A stretch of DNA of 64,000 nt from Methylococcaceae bacterium (GCA_006844705.1 SPJS01000199.1:35789-99788); one strand, 5' to 3'. Positions 1 to 8,461 are shown, numbered from the stretch's first letter. Program-made: numbers and translations. The notes: generated by a model not told the origin, from the sequence alone.

Positions 1-233
1 ATCGTCGGACCGGGTATTTAGCAAACGCATTCGATTGTGATGATCTTGCTGCCGGTATTGAATGGGTACTGGGTTGTCTAAGCCATTCAGGAAAAGAACA
101 CGCACGTTATACTGCATTGGAACAACAATGCCGCGACTATGCGCTAAAGAATTTTTCTTATGATGTTGTCGCTGATAAATATGCCGCATTATTCACTACT
201 CTTATCGATAATGACAGACATTCGGCAGCATGA
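1..233 (+). CDS. Glycosyltransferase (GT4-like), 3' end only
   Basis: This is the C-terminal end of a protein that begins before the window. The reading frame is open from base 3 to a TGA at 231-233 and gives about 76 residues. It contains TGYLANAFDCDDLAAGI followed by a helical tail. That pattern (a TG-Y-L segment, then a D-DLA-GI segment before the last helices) is typical of the C-terminal domain of group 1 (GT4) glycosyltransferases, where it lies near the nucleotide-sugar site. The next gene is a GT2 glycosyltransferase 31 bases downstream, so both probably belong to a polysaccharide or O-antigen cluster extending to the left. The donor and acceptor sugars cannot be told from this fragment. 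Confidence 0.7.
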   Translation, partial: RRTGYLANAFDCDDLAAGIEWVLGCLSHSGKEHARYTALEQQCRDYALKNFSYDVVADKYAALFTTLIDNDRHSAA

Positions 234-264
234 CACTTATTCAAGCATCGGTTGACCAGGAACT

Positions 265-1059
265 ATGAATCTGCAACAAGACAGGCAGGGATTGCCAAGG
301 GTAACTATTATCACCATCAGCTTTAATAGTGATAAAACGATTGCTGATACTATTGATTCAGTTGCTCGCCAGAATTATCCACATATAGAACATATCGTAA
401 TTGATGGGCAATCAACAGATGAAACGATGAAGCTTGTTGCCCATGCATCAAGTATTTCTAAATTTATTTCAGAGCCAGACCAGGGCATCTATGATGCAAT
501 GAATAAAGGCCTGGCACTTGCTGCAGGTGATATCATCGGCGTGTTAAATTCAGATGATTTCTATGCGCATTCACATGTAATCAGTGATGTGGTTGAGGCG
601 TTCAGCCGTTATCCTGATATTGATGTGCTATTCGGGAACGTGGATGTTGTGTCAGCTGAAGATGCTGCTAAAACAGTTCGAAAATATTCCTCGGCTAAAT
701 TCAAACCCTGGCATCTTAAATATGGGTTTATGCCGGCACATCCGGCGACCTTTATAAAAAAACAATGTTACCAACGGGTTGGCAAGTATAAAGTTGATTA
801 TAAAATTGCGGCGGATTATGAAATTCTGATTCGCATGTTTCTGGTGAACAAGGTTAAATATCTGAAGTTAGATAAGACTTTAGTTAAAATGCGCACTGGC
901 GGTGTGAGTACGTCTGGCATTAACAGCCATGTCGTCATTTCTGAGGAAATACTCAGAGGCTTGAAAGAGAATGGTGTGTATGCAAACCTTTTCATGGTGT
1001 TGTGTCGTTTACCTATTAAGCTTTATGGGGTACTCATGCTCAAACTGAGGAGAGGCTGA
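265..1059 (+). CDS. Family 2 glycosyltransferase
   Basis: The 264-residue protein has a GT-A fold signature at its N-terminus. VTIITISFNS starts at about residue 13, IDGQSTDET lies near 46-54, EPDQGIYDAMNKG near 70-82, and a metal-binding NSDD lies at 95-98. Proteins with the DGxSxDxT and EPDxGIYDAMNKG pattern are WcaA/colanic-acid-type GT2 enzymes that transfer one sugar to a lipid-linked glycan at the inner face of the cytoplasmic membrane. There is no clear membrane segment except a weakly hydrophobic C-terminus. It follows a GT4 fragment and precedes the salvage operon. The sugar specificity is not readable from sequence. Confidence 0.85.
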   Translation: MNLQQDRQGLPRVTIITISFNSDKTIADTIDSVARQNYPHIEHIVIDGQSTDETMKLVAHASSISKFISEPDQGIYDAMNKGLALAAGDIIGVLNSDDFYAHSHVISDVVEAFSRYPDIDVLFGNVDVVSAEDAAKTVRKYSSAKFKPWHLKYGFMPAHPATFIKKQCYQRVGKYKVDYKIAADYEILIRMFLVNKVKYLKLDKTLVKMRTGGVSTSGINSHVVISEEILRGLKENGVYANLFMVLCRLPIKLYGVLMLKLRRG

Positions 1060-1092
1060 TTCTCGTTCAATTTTTATGGAGCAATGTACAAA

Positions 1093-1977
1093 ATGACCGA
1101 GTTTAATTCCAGGATAGGCATTCTAGGCGGTAGTGGTGTTTACGACATTGAAGGGTTGACAAACACCCGCTGGGAAAAAATCAATTCCCCTTTCGGTGAG
1201 CCTTCGGATGAATTATTGTTTGGCCAACTTAACGGTCAGCAACTGGTTTTTTTACCTCGGCATGGTCGTGGTCACAAAAAATCGCCTTCTGAAATCAATT
1301 ATCTGGCTAATATTGATGCGTTGAAACGGGCGGGTGTCAGTGAGATTATTTCCGTCAGCGCAGTGGGTTCTTTAAAAGAACAATACAGCCCCGGAACCTT
1401 CGTTATTGTTGACCAGTTTATCGATCGTACCTTTGCCCGCAACAAATCATTTTTTACCAGTGGATGTGTCGCCCATGTATCGATGGCACACCCGGTCTGC
1501 TCGCGTATGGGAGACCATTTGGAAGCCGCTGCTCAAGCACTGGATATTCCAGTTGTTCGTGGTGGCACCTACTTGACGATGGAAGGGCCGCAGTTTTCTA
1601 CTCTGGCGGAGTCTGAACTCTATCGCAGCTGGGGCTGTGATGTCATTGGCATGACCAATATGCCAGAGGCCAAATTGGCCCGTGAAGCAGAGATGTGTTA
1701 TGCCACAGTCGCTATGGTGACTGACTATGATTGCTGGCATCCTGATCATGATGCGGTCACTGTTGAGCACGTGATCAAGGTGTTAGTGCATAATGCCGAA
1801 AACGCACGCGCCTTGGTGCAAAAGGTTGCACCTGCATTGGCTGATGATGCTCGTGCTGAACAATGCGGTTGCCGATCTGCGTTAGATCATGCCCTGATTA
1901 CGGCACCTGAAGTTCGCGACCCTGCGTTATTGGCAAAACTGGATGCGGTTGCGGGAAGAGTGTTGTCCAGCGTTTAA
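1093..1977 (+). CDS. mtnP: S-methyl-5'-thioadenosine phosphorylase
   Basis: This enzyme of the PNP/MTAP family phosphorolyses methylthioadenosine to adenine and methylthioribose-1-phosphate in the cytoplasm. Visible motifs are GILGGSGVYD at the N-terminus, PRHGRGHKKSPSEINY (phosphate/ribose site), TMEGPQFST, MTNMPEAKLAREAE, and TDYDCW. The TDYDCW segment matches adenine-specific MTAPs, so I favour methylthioadenosine over methylthioinosine as substrate. An in-frame ATG at 1084 exists, but it lies only 2 bases after the GGAG at 1078-1081. The ATG at 1093 has a better spacing and gives 294 residues. Four bases separate it from mtnB, and both products are used by the next genes (apt takes adenine, mtnA the sugar phosphate). 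Confidence 0.9.
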   Translation: MTEFNSRIGILGGSGVYDIEGLTNTRWEKINSPFGEPSDELLFGQLNGQQLVFLPRHGRGHKKSPSEINYLANIDALKRAGVSEIISVSAVGSLKEQYSPGTFVIVDQFIDRTFARNKSFFTSGCVAHVSMAHPVCSRMGDHLEAAAQALDIPVVRGGTYLTMEGPQFSTLAESELYRSWGCDVIGMTNMPEAKLAREAEMCYATVAMVTDYDCWHPDHDAVTVEHVIKVLVHNAENARALVQKVAPALADDARAEQCGCRSALDHALITAPEVRDPALLAKLDAVAGRVLSSV

Positions 1978-1981
1978 TAGC

Positions 1982-2635
1982 ATGACCTTGTCTTTGCAAC
2001 ATCAATTACGTCAACAGCTGGTTGAAACCTCTTGCCGTCTGGTTGAGACAGGGTTAAACAGGGGGACTTCAGGTAATTGTTCAGTACGTTTTGATGATGG
2101 TTTTTTGATTACACCTTCCGCAGTTCCGGCGGAAGAGTTGACGCCTGACAACATGGTGTTGATGGATGGTCAAGGCAAGGTGTTGTCGGAAGGTAAGCCT
2201 TCCAGTGAATGGCGTTTTCACTGTGATATATTTCGGCAACGTAAAGATGCGCAGGCTATCGTGCATGTGCATTCGGTTTATGCGACATCACTGGCCTGTA
2301 TGAACCAGGATATCCCCCCTTTCCATTATATGATGGCTGTCGCCGGAGGTGATTCTATCCGTTGTGCCCCTTATGCCTTGTTTGGTACCCAACAGCTGTC
2401 TGATAATGTGTTGCAAGCGTTACAGCACCGCAAAGCCTGTTTGATGGCCAATCATGGCATGATTGCGCTGGGGACAAGCCTTGCCCATGCCTTGTCGATT
2501 ACCACAGAAGTTGAATTGCTCAGTCAGCAATATTGCCAGGTTTTACAGCTTGGGAAACCTGTTGTGTTATCCGATGAGCAAATGGCTGACGTGCAGAAAA
2601 AATTTAAAGGCTATGGTCAGTGGAACAAAAAGTAA
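1982..2635 (+). CDS. mtnB: Methylthioribulose-1-phosphate dehydratase
   Basis: This is a class II aldolase/adducin-fold zinc enzyme of 217 residues that dehydrates 5-methylthioribulose-1-phosphate in methionine salvage. The sequence shows NRGTSGNCSVR near the N-terminus (phosphate loop), PSSEWRFHCDIF, the zinc-ligand pair in IVHVHS, and a later histidine in MANHGMIALG. The reading frame is open upstream into mtnP, but the ATG at 1982, four bases after the mtnP stop, fits the family N-terminus. It is part of the mtnP-mtnB-apt-mtnA operon. MtnA should supply its substrate. The following enzymes (mtnC, mtnD) are not in the window. Confidence 0.88.
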   Translation: MTLSLQHQLRQQLVETSCRLVETGLNRGTSGNCSVRFDDGFLITPSAVPAEELTPDNMVLMDGQGKVLSEGKPSSEWRFHCDIFRQRKDAQAIVHVHSVYATSLACMNQDIPPFHYMMAVAGGDSIRCAPYALFGTQQLSDNVLQALQHRKACLMANHGMIALGTSLAHALSITTEVELLSQQYCQVLQLGKPVVLSDEQMADVQKKFKGYGQWNKK

Positions 2636-2677
2636 CGACTATTAAGTCTATGAACAAACTAAATAACAGGAGCCAGT

Positions 2678-3205
2678 ATGCCCATTAAATCCAGAATTCG
2701 CACGATTCCGCATTATCCCAAAGAAGGTATTATGTTTCGTGACATCACCACGTTATTGAAAGACCCGATTGGTTTGCGGATTACCATTCACGAGCTGGTT
2801 AACCGCTACACTGGCATGCAGATCGACAAGGTGGCGGGTATTGAGGCACGCGGATTTATTGTAGGCACACCTCTGGCCTATTTACTAGGTGTAGGATTTG
2901 TGCCCGTCAGAAAGAAAGGCAAGCTGCCTGCGGAAACAGTCGATCATGAATATGAGCTGGAATATGGGGCAGACTGTATAGAAATCCATACCGATGCTAT
3001 CCAGCCTGGGGAAAAAGTCTTATTGGTCGATGATTTGATTGCCACCGGGGGCACTGCGGAAGCAGCCTGTTCATTAATCAGCAAGATTGGCGGGGAAATC
3101 GTTGAATGCGCCTTTGTGATTGATTTGCCTGATGTGGGCGGTAGAAAGCGTCTGGAAGATAAAGGGCATAAAGTTTTCGCGCTGGCTGAATTTGAAGGGG
3201 ATTGA
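2678..3205 (+). CDS. apt: Adenine phosphoribosyltransferase
   Basis: The 175-residue protein joins adenine to PRPP to make AMP. It is of the usual family length. It has [17 protein letters not shown] near the start, GIEARGFI in the middle, and the PRPP-binding loop [21 protein letters not shown] sits a few bases before the ATG. It lies between mtnB and mtnA, one base ahead of the mtnA start. The adenine released by MtnP is therefore probably recycled by the same transcript, a functional coupling I infer from the gene order. Confidence 0.95.
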   Translation: MPIKSRIRTIPHYPKEGIMFRDITTLLKDPIGLRITIHELVNRYTGMQIDKVAGIEARGFIVGTPLAYLLGVGFVPVRKKGKLPAETVDHEYELEYGADCIEIHTDAIQPGEKVLLVDDLIATGGTAEAACSLISKIGGEIVECAFVIDLPDVGGRKRLEDKGHKVFALAEFEGD

Positions 3206-3206
3206 G

Positions 3207-4256
3207 GTGACTGCAAGCAAAGTAGAAACGCTACGCTGGCGTAATAATCAACTGGAGATGATCGACCAGCGTGTTTTACCGGCTGCATTTAAATACATTG
3301 CCTACGATTCTGCACAATCTGTCGCCACAGGCATACGTGACATGGTGGTGCGGGGGGCGCCGGCAATTGGTGTGGCAGCCGCTTATGGTGTGGCATTGGA
3401 AGCAATCCAATTAAGCCGTCAGCGCCTACAGGACTTTTCAACCAACTTAACAAAAGGGATTGAAACTCTCGCGCAAAGCAGGCCGACAGCAGTGAATCTT
3501 TTCTGGGCATTGGAGCGTATGAAAAAAAAATGGCAGTCCATAGAAACCGAAATGCCTAATACCATTGCTGATGAATTACTCAATGAAGCCCATGCGATTA
3601 TGAATGAGGATATTGCCATTAATCGCACCATGGGTGCTTACGGTGCAGAATTATTAAAAGAAGGGGATCGTGTGCTGACTCATTGTAATGCCGGCGCGCT
3701 TGCCACCGCCGGGCATGGCACTGCGTTGGGGGTGTTTCGTTCCGCGGTGGAAGCGGGTAAAAATATCTCGGTGATTGCCGATGAACCCCGCCCGTTTCTG
3801 CAAGGCGCCAGACTGACAGCCTGGGAAATGGTGCAGGAAAATATTCCTGTGACATTGATCTCCGATAATATGGCCGGTTTTATGATGAATACCGGAGAAA
3901 TTGATGCGGTGGTGGTCGGTACTGATCGAGTGGCAGCCAATGGGGATGTTGCCAATAAAATAGGGACTTACATGGTGGCTGTGTTAGCGTCACGACACAA
4001 CATTCCGTTCTATGTCGCCTGCCCCTTGTCTACGATTGATATGTCGATAAATGATGGAAAGGCCATTCCGATTGAGGAACGCCCGGTTGATGAAGTGAAA
4101 GGATTTCGGGATTATCACTGGGCGGCTGAGGGTGTTTCCATTCGAAACCCTGCATTTGATGTGACGCCTGCAGAGCTGGTGACCGGTTTGATTACTGAGC
4201 AAGGCGTTATTAAATCCCCCGACAAAAGCAAATTGGTGGCATTGTTTGATCTATAA
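3207..4256 (+). CDS. mtnA: Methylthioribose-1-phosphate isomerase
   Basis: This eIF2B-related isomerase converts methylthioribose-1-phosphate to methylthioribulose-1-phosphate. Visible motifs are the N-terminal LRWRNNQLEMIDQR, MVVRGAPAIGVAAAYG, the catalytic-cysteine region LTHCNAGALATAGHGTALG, and the catalytic-aspartate region VVVGTDRVAANGDVANKIGT. The open frame extends back into apt, but the family N-terminus begins at the GTG at 3207. That codon has AAGGGG six bases upstream and follows the apt stop by one base. This gives 349 residues. It closes the salvage operon. The next gene, a sugar-nucleotide epimerase, is separated by 77 bases with its own -10-like box. Confidence 0.92.
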   Translation: MTASKVETLRWRNNQLEMIDQRVLPAAFKYIAYDSAQSVATGIRDMVVRGAPAIGVAAAYGVALEAIQLSRQRLQDFSTNLTKGIETLAQSRPTAVNLFWALERMKKKWQSIETEMPNTIADELLNEAHAIMNEDIAINRTMGAYGAELLKEGDRVLTHCNAGALATAGHGTALGVFRSAVEAGKNISVIADEPRPFLQGARLTAWEMVQENIPVTLISDNMAGFMMNTGEIDAVVVGTDRVAANGDVANKIGTYMVAVLASRHNIPFYVACPLSTIDMSINDGKAIPIEERPVDEVKGFRDYHWAAEGVSIRNPAFDVTPAELVTGLITEQGVIKSPDKSKLVALFDL

Positions 4257-4295
4257 TTGCAAACGATCTTCACTGAAGTGTAAACCTGAACTGCG

Positions 4296-4301
4296 TATAA
4301 T
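4296..4301 (+). promoter_or_regulatory. Candidate -10 box before the epimerase gene
   Basis: A perfect TATAAT lies in the 77-base gap between mtnA and the epimerase gene. The hexamer 17 bases upstream (CTGAAG) is a poor -35, so the call rests mainly on the -10 and on its position 33 bases before the start codon. Confidence 0.35.
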
Positions 4302-4333
4302 GCTGACAGCTTAAAAAGCAAGCAATTTGTTTA

Positions 4334-5290
4334 ATGAATAAAGTGATAATGGTAACCGGTGCAAATGGATTTGTGGGTAGAGCATTATGTCTGACTTTGG
4401 CACATCACGGGTATGAGGTAAAAGCCGTTGTCAGGCAGGCAGGTGCCATGATGAAGTCACCTGCCAATATCAAGGAAATTGTGGTCACAGATTACTCTAA
4501 GTCCGCTATTTGGAAAGGAATATTGGAGGATGTGGCCTGTGTTATCCATCTGGCGGCCAGAGCTCATGTGATTTATGATGAAACGAAAGACCCGTTGAAT
4601 GAATATCGACGGATCAACGTGGGTTTCACTGAAAGTCTGTTAAAAGCAGCTATTGAGTTCAACATTCACCGCTTTGTTTTTCTGAGTTCAATAAAAGTCA
4701 ATGGAGAAAGTACTTCAGGAACACCATTTAACGAAGAACATCCCCCTGCCCCTTTAGATGCTTATGGGATCTCAAAAATGGAAGCTGAGAACCTGGTTAA
4801 GGATCTCAGCTCAAAAAGCAATACAGAATATGTCATTATTCGCCCTCCATTAGTGTATGGCGCAGGAGTCAAGGCAAACTTTCTTACCTTGGTCAAACTG
4901 GTTAGAAAATCATTTCCTTTACCTTTTGCATCGGTGTCGAATGCACGTTCATTGATCGCGCTGGAAAACCTGGTTGATTTTATCCATATTTGCGCAATAC
5001 ATAAGAATGCATCAAATGAAACCTTTTTAATCGCCGACGGTGATGATGTGTCTACCCAGGAATTAGTCAGACGCATAGCCAGGGCAATGAATAAGAAGGC
5101 ATTGTTGTTTCCTTGCCCTGTTTTAGCGATTAAAGTATTGGCGCGTTTGTCAGGGCGTCAACACATTGCACAGCGTGTTTTAGGGTCATTACAGATAAAC
5201 AATTCTAAAGCGGTTAAACAATTGGGTTGGAAACCCGTCGTATGCATGCAGCAAGCACTGCATGCCACAGTTGATAACAAGACATTATGA
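4334..5290 (+). CDS. NAD-dependent sugar-nucleotide epimerase/dehydrogenase (WbpV-like)
   Basis: The 318-residue extended SDR protein has the nucleotide-binding GANGFVG at about residues 9-15, LAARAHV near 77-83, an FLSSIKVNGE segment, and the catalytic pair YGISK. Proteins of this length, placed just before a WbpL-like transferase and WbpM, are usually UDP-sugar 4-epimerases or 4-reductases such as WbpV, which makes UDP-N-acetyl-quinovosamine or a related sugar. It acts in the cytoplasm. The reaction (epimerase or reductase) is inferred from context, not from a diagnostic residue. Confidence 0.75.
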   Translation: MNKVIMVTGANGFVGRALCLTLAHHGYEVKAVVRQAGAMMKSPANIKEIVVTDYSKSAIWKGILEDVACVIHLAARAHVIYDETKDPLNEYRRINVGFTESLLKAAIEFNIHRFVFLSSIKVNGESTSGTPFNEEHPPAPLDAYGISKMEAENLVKDLSSKSNTEYVIIRPPLVYGAGVKANFLTLVKLVRKSFPLPFASVSNARSLIALENLVDFIHICAIHKNASNETFLIADGDDVSTQELVRRIARAMNKKALLFPCPVLAIKVLARLSGRQHIAQRVLGSLQINNSKAVKQLGWKPVVCMQQALHATVDNKTL

Positions 5291-5291
5291 G

Positions 5292-6296
5292 ATGAACGTG
5301 TTAACGCTAGGCTTGCTTGTTTTTCTCGCTTCCGGATTATTTACAGGCGTGATGAGGACGTATGCGTTGAAGCATAATGTGATGGATAATGTCACTGCGC
5401 GAAGTTCCCATCAACAGCCAACTCCTCGTGGAGGCGGATTGGCGATCGTTATTACTTTTTATCTGGGCCTGTTAGTTTTCAATTTAACTGAAGTTGTTGA
5501 TTTTCAGTTGAATGTATTTTTATGGCTTGGTTTATGTATTGCTGCTATCGGTTTTTGGGACGACCATGTTGATATTCCTGCACGGTGGCGACTGTTAGTG
5601 CATACCATCACTTCATTTGCTGTGATGCTGATGTTTTCAGGCATGCCGGAAATGACTGTTGTTGAGCCGTCATTTGAGCTCGGGTTGGTCGCTGTTTTAA
5701 TCGGCGTGGCTGGGTTAACCTGGGGCTTGAATCTATTTAATTTCATGGATGGGACTGATGGCATTGCAGCATCGGAAACAATTTTTCTGTGTCTGGCACT
5801 GGCTATTCTGCTTAGCGATATCAACCCGGATATGGTGCCCGTATTGCTTATACTTGCCAGCTCAGCAGCAGGCTTTTTGTGTTGGAACTGGCCAAAGGCA
5901 AAAATTTTTATGGGGGATGTAAGCAGTGGTTTCCTGGGGTTTGTAATGAGTTTGGTTATTTTGCACTCTGCTATTAAGGAACCGGTGGTATTATTTGGTG
6001 GGCTGATATTATTTGGTGTTTTTGTAGTTGATGCCAGTTATACCTTGCTATATCGGTATGTTGATGGCCAAAATTGTTTGCAGGCACATTGCACTCATGC
6101 TTATCAACGTGCAGCAAAAAAATTTAGTCATTTAAACGTATTATTAACGGTTTGGGCGATAAATATCCTTTGGCTTTTTCCTATGGCCTACGGGGTTATG
6201 CATAATCCGGAATATAATGTGATCGGGTTGGCTGTAGCTTACTTGCCCTTAATCATCTTGGCCCATTGTTTTAAGGCTGGCCGTCTTCAAGAATAA
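5292..6296 (+). CDS. Undecaprenyl-phosphate glycosyl-1-phosphate transferase, WbpL/WecA family
   Basis: This polytopic membrane protein of 334 residues belongs to the MraY/WecA superfamily. It loads the first sugar-phosphate onto undecaprenyl phosphate. About ten hydrophobic segments are visible. Cytoplasmic loop motifs are PTPRGGG near residues 40-46, FWDDHVDIPARWR, NFMDGTDGIA and FMGDVSSGFLGF, which include the aspartates that bind metal and nucleotide. The frame is open upstream to 5262, but the ATG at 5292, two bases after the epimerase stop, gives a normal start with a hydrophobic first helix. It ends directly against the wbpM start codon. Confidence 0.85.
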   Translation: MNVLTLGLLVFLASGLFTGVMRTYALKHNVMDNVTARSSHQQPTPRGGGLAIVITFYLGLLVFNLTEVVDFQLNVFLWLGLCIAAIGFWDDHVDIPARWRLLVHTITSFAVMLMFSGMPEMTVVEPSFELGLVAVLIGVAGLTWGLNLFNFMDGTDGIAASETIFLCLALAILLSDINPDMVPVLLILASSAAGFLCWNWPKAKIFMGDVSSGFLGFVMSLVILHSAIKEPVVLFGGLILFGVFVVDASYTLLYRYVDGQNCLQAHCTHAYQRAAKKFSHLNVLLTVWAINILWLFPMAYGVMHNPEYNVIGLAVAYLPLIILAHCFKAGRLQE

Positions 6297-8180
6297 GTGA
6301 AAATTAATCTTAAATCGCGTACCACCATCTTTATTCATGACTTGTTTATGATTCCTTTTGCCTGGCTGGGCGCTTACTGGTTTAGATTTAATTTAGGCAT
6401 GATTCCGGATGAGTATTGGTATCCCGCATTTTTATTATTACCCGTTGTGATAGCAATTCAGGTGTGCTGTTTCTGGTATTTTGGATTACATCGAGGGGTC
6501 TGGCGCTTTTCTTCCTTACCTGACCTCATAAGAATCACCAAATCAGTGCTCATTGGCGTCATTGTTATTGCGATCACTTTCTTTCTCTATAATCGTCTGG
6601 CCAGTGTACCAAGAGCTGTAGTGCCTTTGTATGCCGGGTTACTGATGTTGCTACTGTGTGTCCCCCGCTTTATTTATCGATTCTGGAAAGAAAAAGCGTT
6701 CATTGAACGGCAAGGAAAAAGAGCGCTGATTGTCGGTGCAGGAGTGGCCGGTGAAATGCTGGCGCGTGATTTGTTGTCCAACCATATTGATGATTATTCG
6801 CCTGTTGTGTTTGCCGATGATGCAAAAGATAAATTCAAGCGCGAGATTCGAGGATTAAGTGTCGCAGGCAACATTGATAAGATTCCTTTAATCGTTGAGC
6901 AATGGGATATTGAACATATTTTGATCGCTATCCCATCTGCCAATGATGCAGAGATGCGACGCATTATCTCTATTTGTGAAAGTTGTTCTGTTCCTTTTCA
7001 AACATTGCCTTCTGTCGGGGAGTTATTAAGTCGAACAGTGACGACTGCAAATCTGCGTGATGTTTCTATTGAGGATGTTCTGGGCAGAGACCCAGTCAGA
7101 ATGAATTGGACACATATCAAACAGGGATTGTTGAGCCGTACTGTGTTGGTGACAGGCGGAGGGGGGTCGATAGGTTCAGAATTATGCCGGCAACTGGCAA
7201 AAATCAGAGTAGCAGAATTGATTGTTTTTGATCAATCAGAGTTTAATCTTTATAAAATCGACGCTGATTTAAAAAATAAATTTCCTGAGATGCCAAGACG
7301 CATCGTGCTTGGTGATGTCACAGATAAATTAACAGTAGAATCTGTTATCAGTAAATACAAACCGGACGTTATTTTTCATGCAGCGGCCTATAAACATGTG
7401 CCGATGCTTGAAGAACAGGTCAGAGAGGCCGTTAAAAATAATCTGATGGGAACCAAAACGGTCGCAGCAAGCGCAGTGGCAAACGGCGTAAATCGATTTA
7501 TCCTCATTTCGACAGATAAAGCTGTTAATCCGACTAACATCATGGGCGCAACAAAAAGAGCTGCCGAGATATTGTGCCAAAGCCTGGACGCAGAAAACTC
7601 GACCCGTTTCACCACGGTAAGGTTTGGCAACGTGCTCGATTCGGCAGGTAGTGTTGTGCCATTGTTCAGAGAGCAGATTAAAAGTGGCGGCCCGATAACC
7701 ATTACTCACCCGGAAATCACGCGTTATTTTATGACGATTCCGGAAGCATGCCAGTTGATCATGCAGGCTGAAAGTGTCGGCGAAGGAGGGGAAATCTTTG
7801 TGCTAGAAATGGGTGAGCCGGTCAAAATTTCATTTCTTGCCAAGCAAATGATTAAGTTGAGTGGAAAAATACCCTATCAGGATATCAATATTAAATATAT
7901 TGGTTTGCGTCCTGGGGAAAAGCTATTTGAAGAATTATTTTATGAGCAAGAGGAATTAATCAATACCGAATTTGATAAACTGCATTTGGCAGCAGCAAGA
8001 AAATACGATAAACAACGCGTCCTTGAACAAGTGAATGATTTAACTGACGCCTGTCAGAAGAAGGACATAGATGGTATCCTGAATCAGCTAAAGGGTTTGG
8101 TTCCTGAATATGAAAACACAGCAGACAAAAAAAACCCCCATTCAGAGAATGAGGGTAAAAAATCAAGTGGAGTGATTTGA
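6297..8180 (+). CDS. wbpM: UDP-GlcNAc 4,6-dehydratase-type membrane enzyme, WbpM/PglF/CapD family
   Basis: The 627-residue protein has four N-terminal membrane helices (about residues 10-125), a first Rossmann domain beginning RALIVGAGVAGE, and a second beginning TVLVTGGGGSIGSELC. In the catalytic site the usual tyrosine is replaced by methionine (STDKAVNPTNIMGATKR), which is the Ser-Met-Lys arrangement of long WbpM-type dehydratases. It makes UDP-4-keto-6-deoxy-GlcNAc, the precursor of QuiNAc, FucNAc or bacillosamine, at the inner membrane. The start is a GTG directly after the preceding stop. The 3' end overlaps a hairpin and T-run that would act as a terminator for an RNA on the other strand. 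Confidence 0.9.
   Translation: MKINLKSRTTIFIHDLFMIPFAWLGAYWFRFNLGMIPDEYWYPAFLLLPVVIAIQVCCFWYFGLHRGVWRFSSLPDLIRITKSVLIGVIVIAITFFLYNRLASVPRAVVPLYAGLLMLLLCVPRFIYRFWKEKAFIERQGKRALIVGAGVAGEMLARDLLSNHIDDYSPVVFADDAKDKFKREIRGLSVAGNIDKIPLIVEQWDIEHILIAIPSANDAEMRRIISICESCSVPFQTLPSVGELLSRTVTTANLRDVSIEDVLGRDPVRMNWTHIKQGLLSRTVLVTGGGGSIGSELCRQLAKIRVAELIVFDQSEFNLYKIDADLKNKFPEMPRRIVLGDVTDKLTVESVISKYKPDVIFHAAAYKHVPMLEEQVREAVKNNLMGTKTVAASAVANGVNRFILISTDKAVNPTNIMGATKRAAEILCQSLDAENSTRFTTVRFGNVLDSAGSVVPLFREQIKSGGPITITHPEITRYFMTIPEACQLIMQAESVGEGGEIFVLEMGEPVKISFLAKQMIKLSGKIPYQDINIKYIGLRPGEKLFEELFYEQEELINTEFDKLHLAAARKYDKQRVLEQVNDLTDACQKKDIDGILNQLKGLVPEYENTADKKNPHSENEGKKSSGVI
8127..8155 (-). terminator. Intrinsic terminator for minus-strand transcription
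   Basis: Read on the minus strand, a 9-base-pair stem with one mismatch (8135-8143 with 8147-8155, 3-base loop) is followed directly by eight Ts (plus-strand A run, 8127-8134). It lies inside the 3' end of wbpM on the opposite strand. No minus-strand protein gene is close by, so it probably ends the small RNA called at 8127-8345. Confidence 0.6.
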
Positions 8181-8345
8181 GGAGGATCCACTTGTATACA
8201 ACACCAAGGAGGTATAAATAACACACATAAGTGTGAAACTTACAAGGTATGCGACCTTGTCACGCATCATTGCAAATGGCTGCAACTAGAAACTGGGTAA
8301 TCACAACAAGGTGTATAAAAAACACAACATTTTGTTGTGGATTTA
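8127..8345 (-). ncRNA. Candidate structured small RNA with anti-Shine-Dalgarno loops
   Basis: The 281-base gap between wbpM and the LysR gene holds no ORF but dense hairpins. On the minus strand there is a candidate promoter (TTGTAA, 16-base spacer, TATAGT; 8352-8379), then hairpins at 8323-8339, 8270-8285, 8242-8260, 8222-8235, 8195-8216 and 8164-8194. A terminator with eight Us follows (8127-8155). The loops of the two hairpins before the terminator expose CCUCCUU and UCCUCCUC, which complement Shine-Dalgarno sequences. This is the layout of a trans-acting translational repressor RNA. The alternative is that the plus strand carries GGA motifs in loops (GAGGAGGA, AAGGAGG), as in CsrA-binding leaders, but no plus-strand terminator is visible. 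All hairpins were found by eye. Confidence 0.5.
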
Positions 8346-8351
8346 GTAAAT

Positions 8352-8379
8352 ACTATACAGGGTTTAGTTGAGTTTACAA
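8352..8379 (-). promoter_or_regulatory. Candidate promoter for the minus-strand small RNA
   Basis: On the minus strand, TTGTAA (8374-8379) and TATAGT (8352-8357) are separated by 16 bases. This matches 4 of 6 and 5 of 6 sigma-70 consensus bases. Transcription would begin near 8345, just before the first hairpin. Confidence 0.4.
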
Positions 8380-8461
8380 TGAGGCTAGTTATAAATTGAT
8401 TGTGTTTATTTCAGAAACAATTAAAATGTGGAGTCATGATTTGTAAACAGGAGATGTGTCT

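Noticed and set aside
7329..7709. Two long minus-strand ORFs inside wbpM
   Set aside because: They lie opposite a strongly conserved coding region, have no family pattern or ribosome site, and are typical shadows of the real gene.
8233..8289. Short GTG ORF after the AAGGAGG at 8206
   Set aside because: Only 18 codons, and the distance to the ribosome site is too great; the site itself fits better as a hairpin loop.
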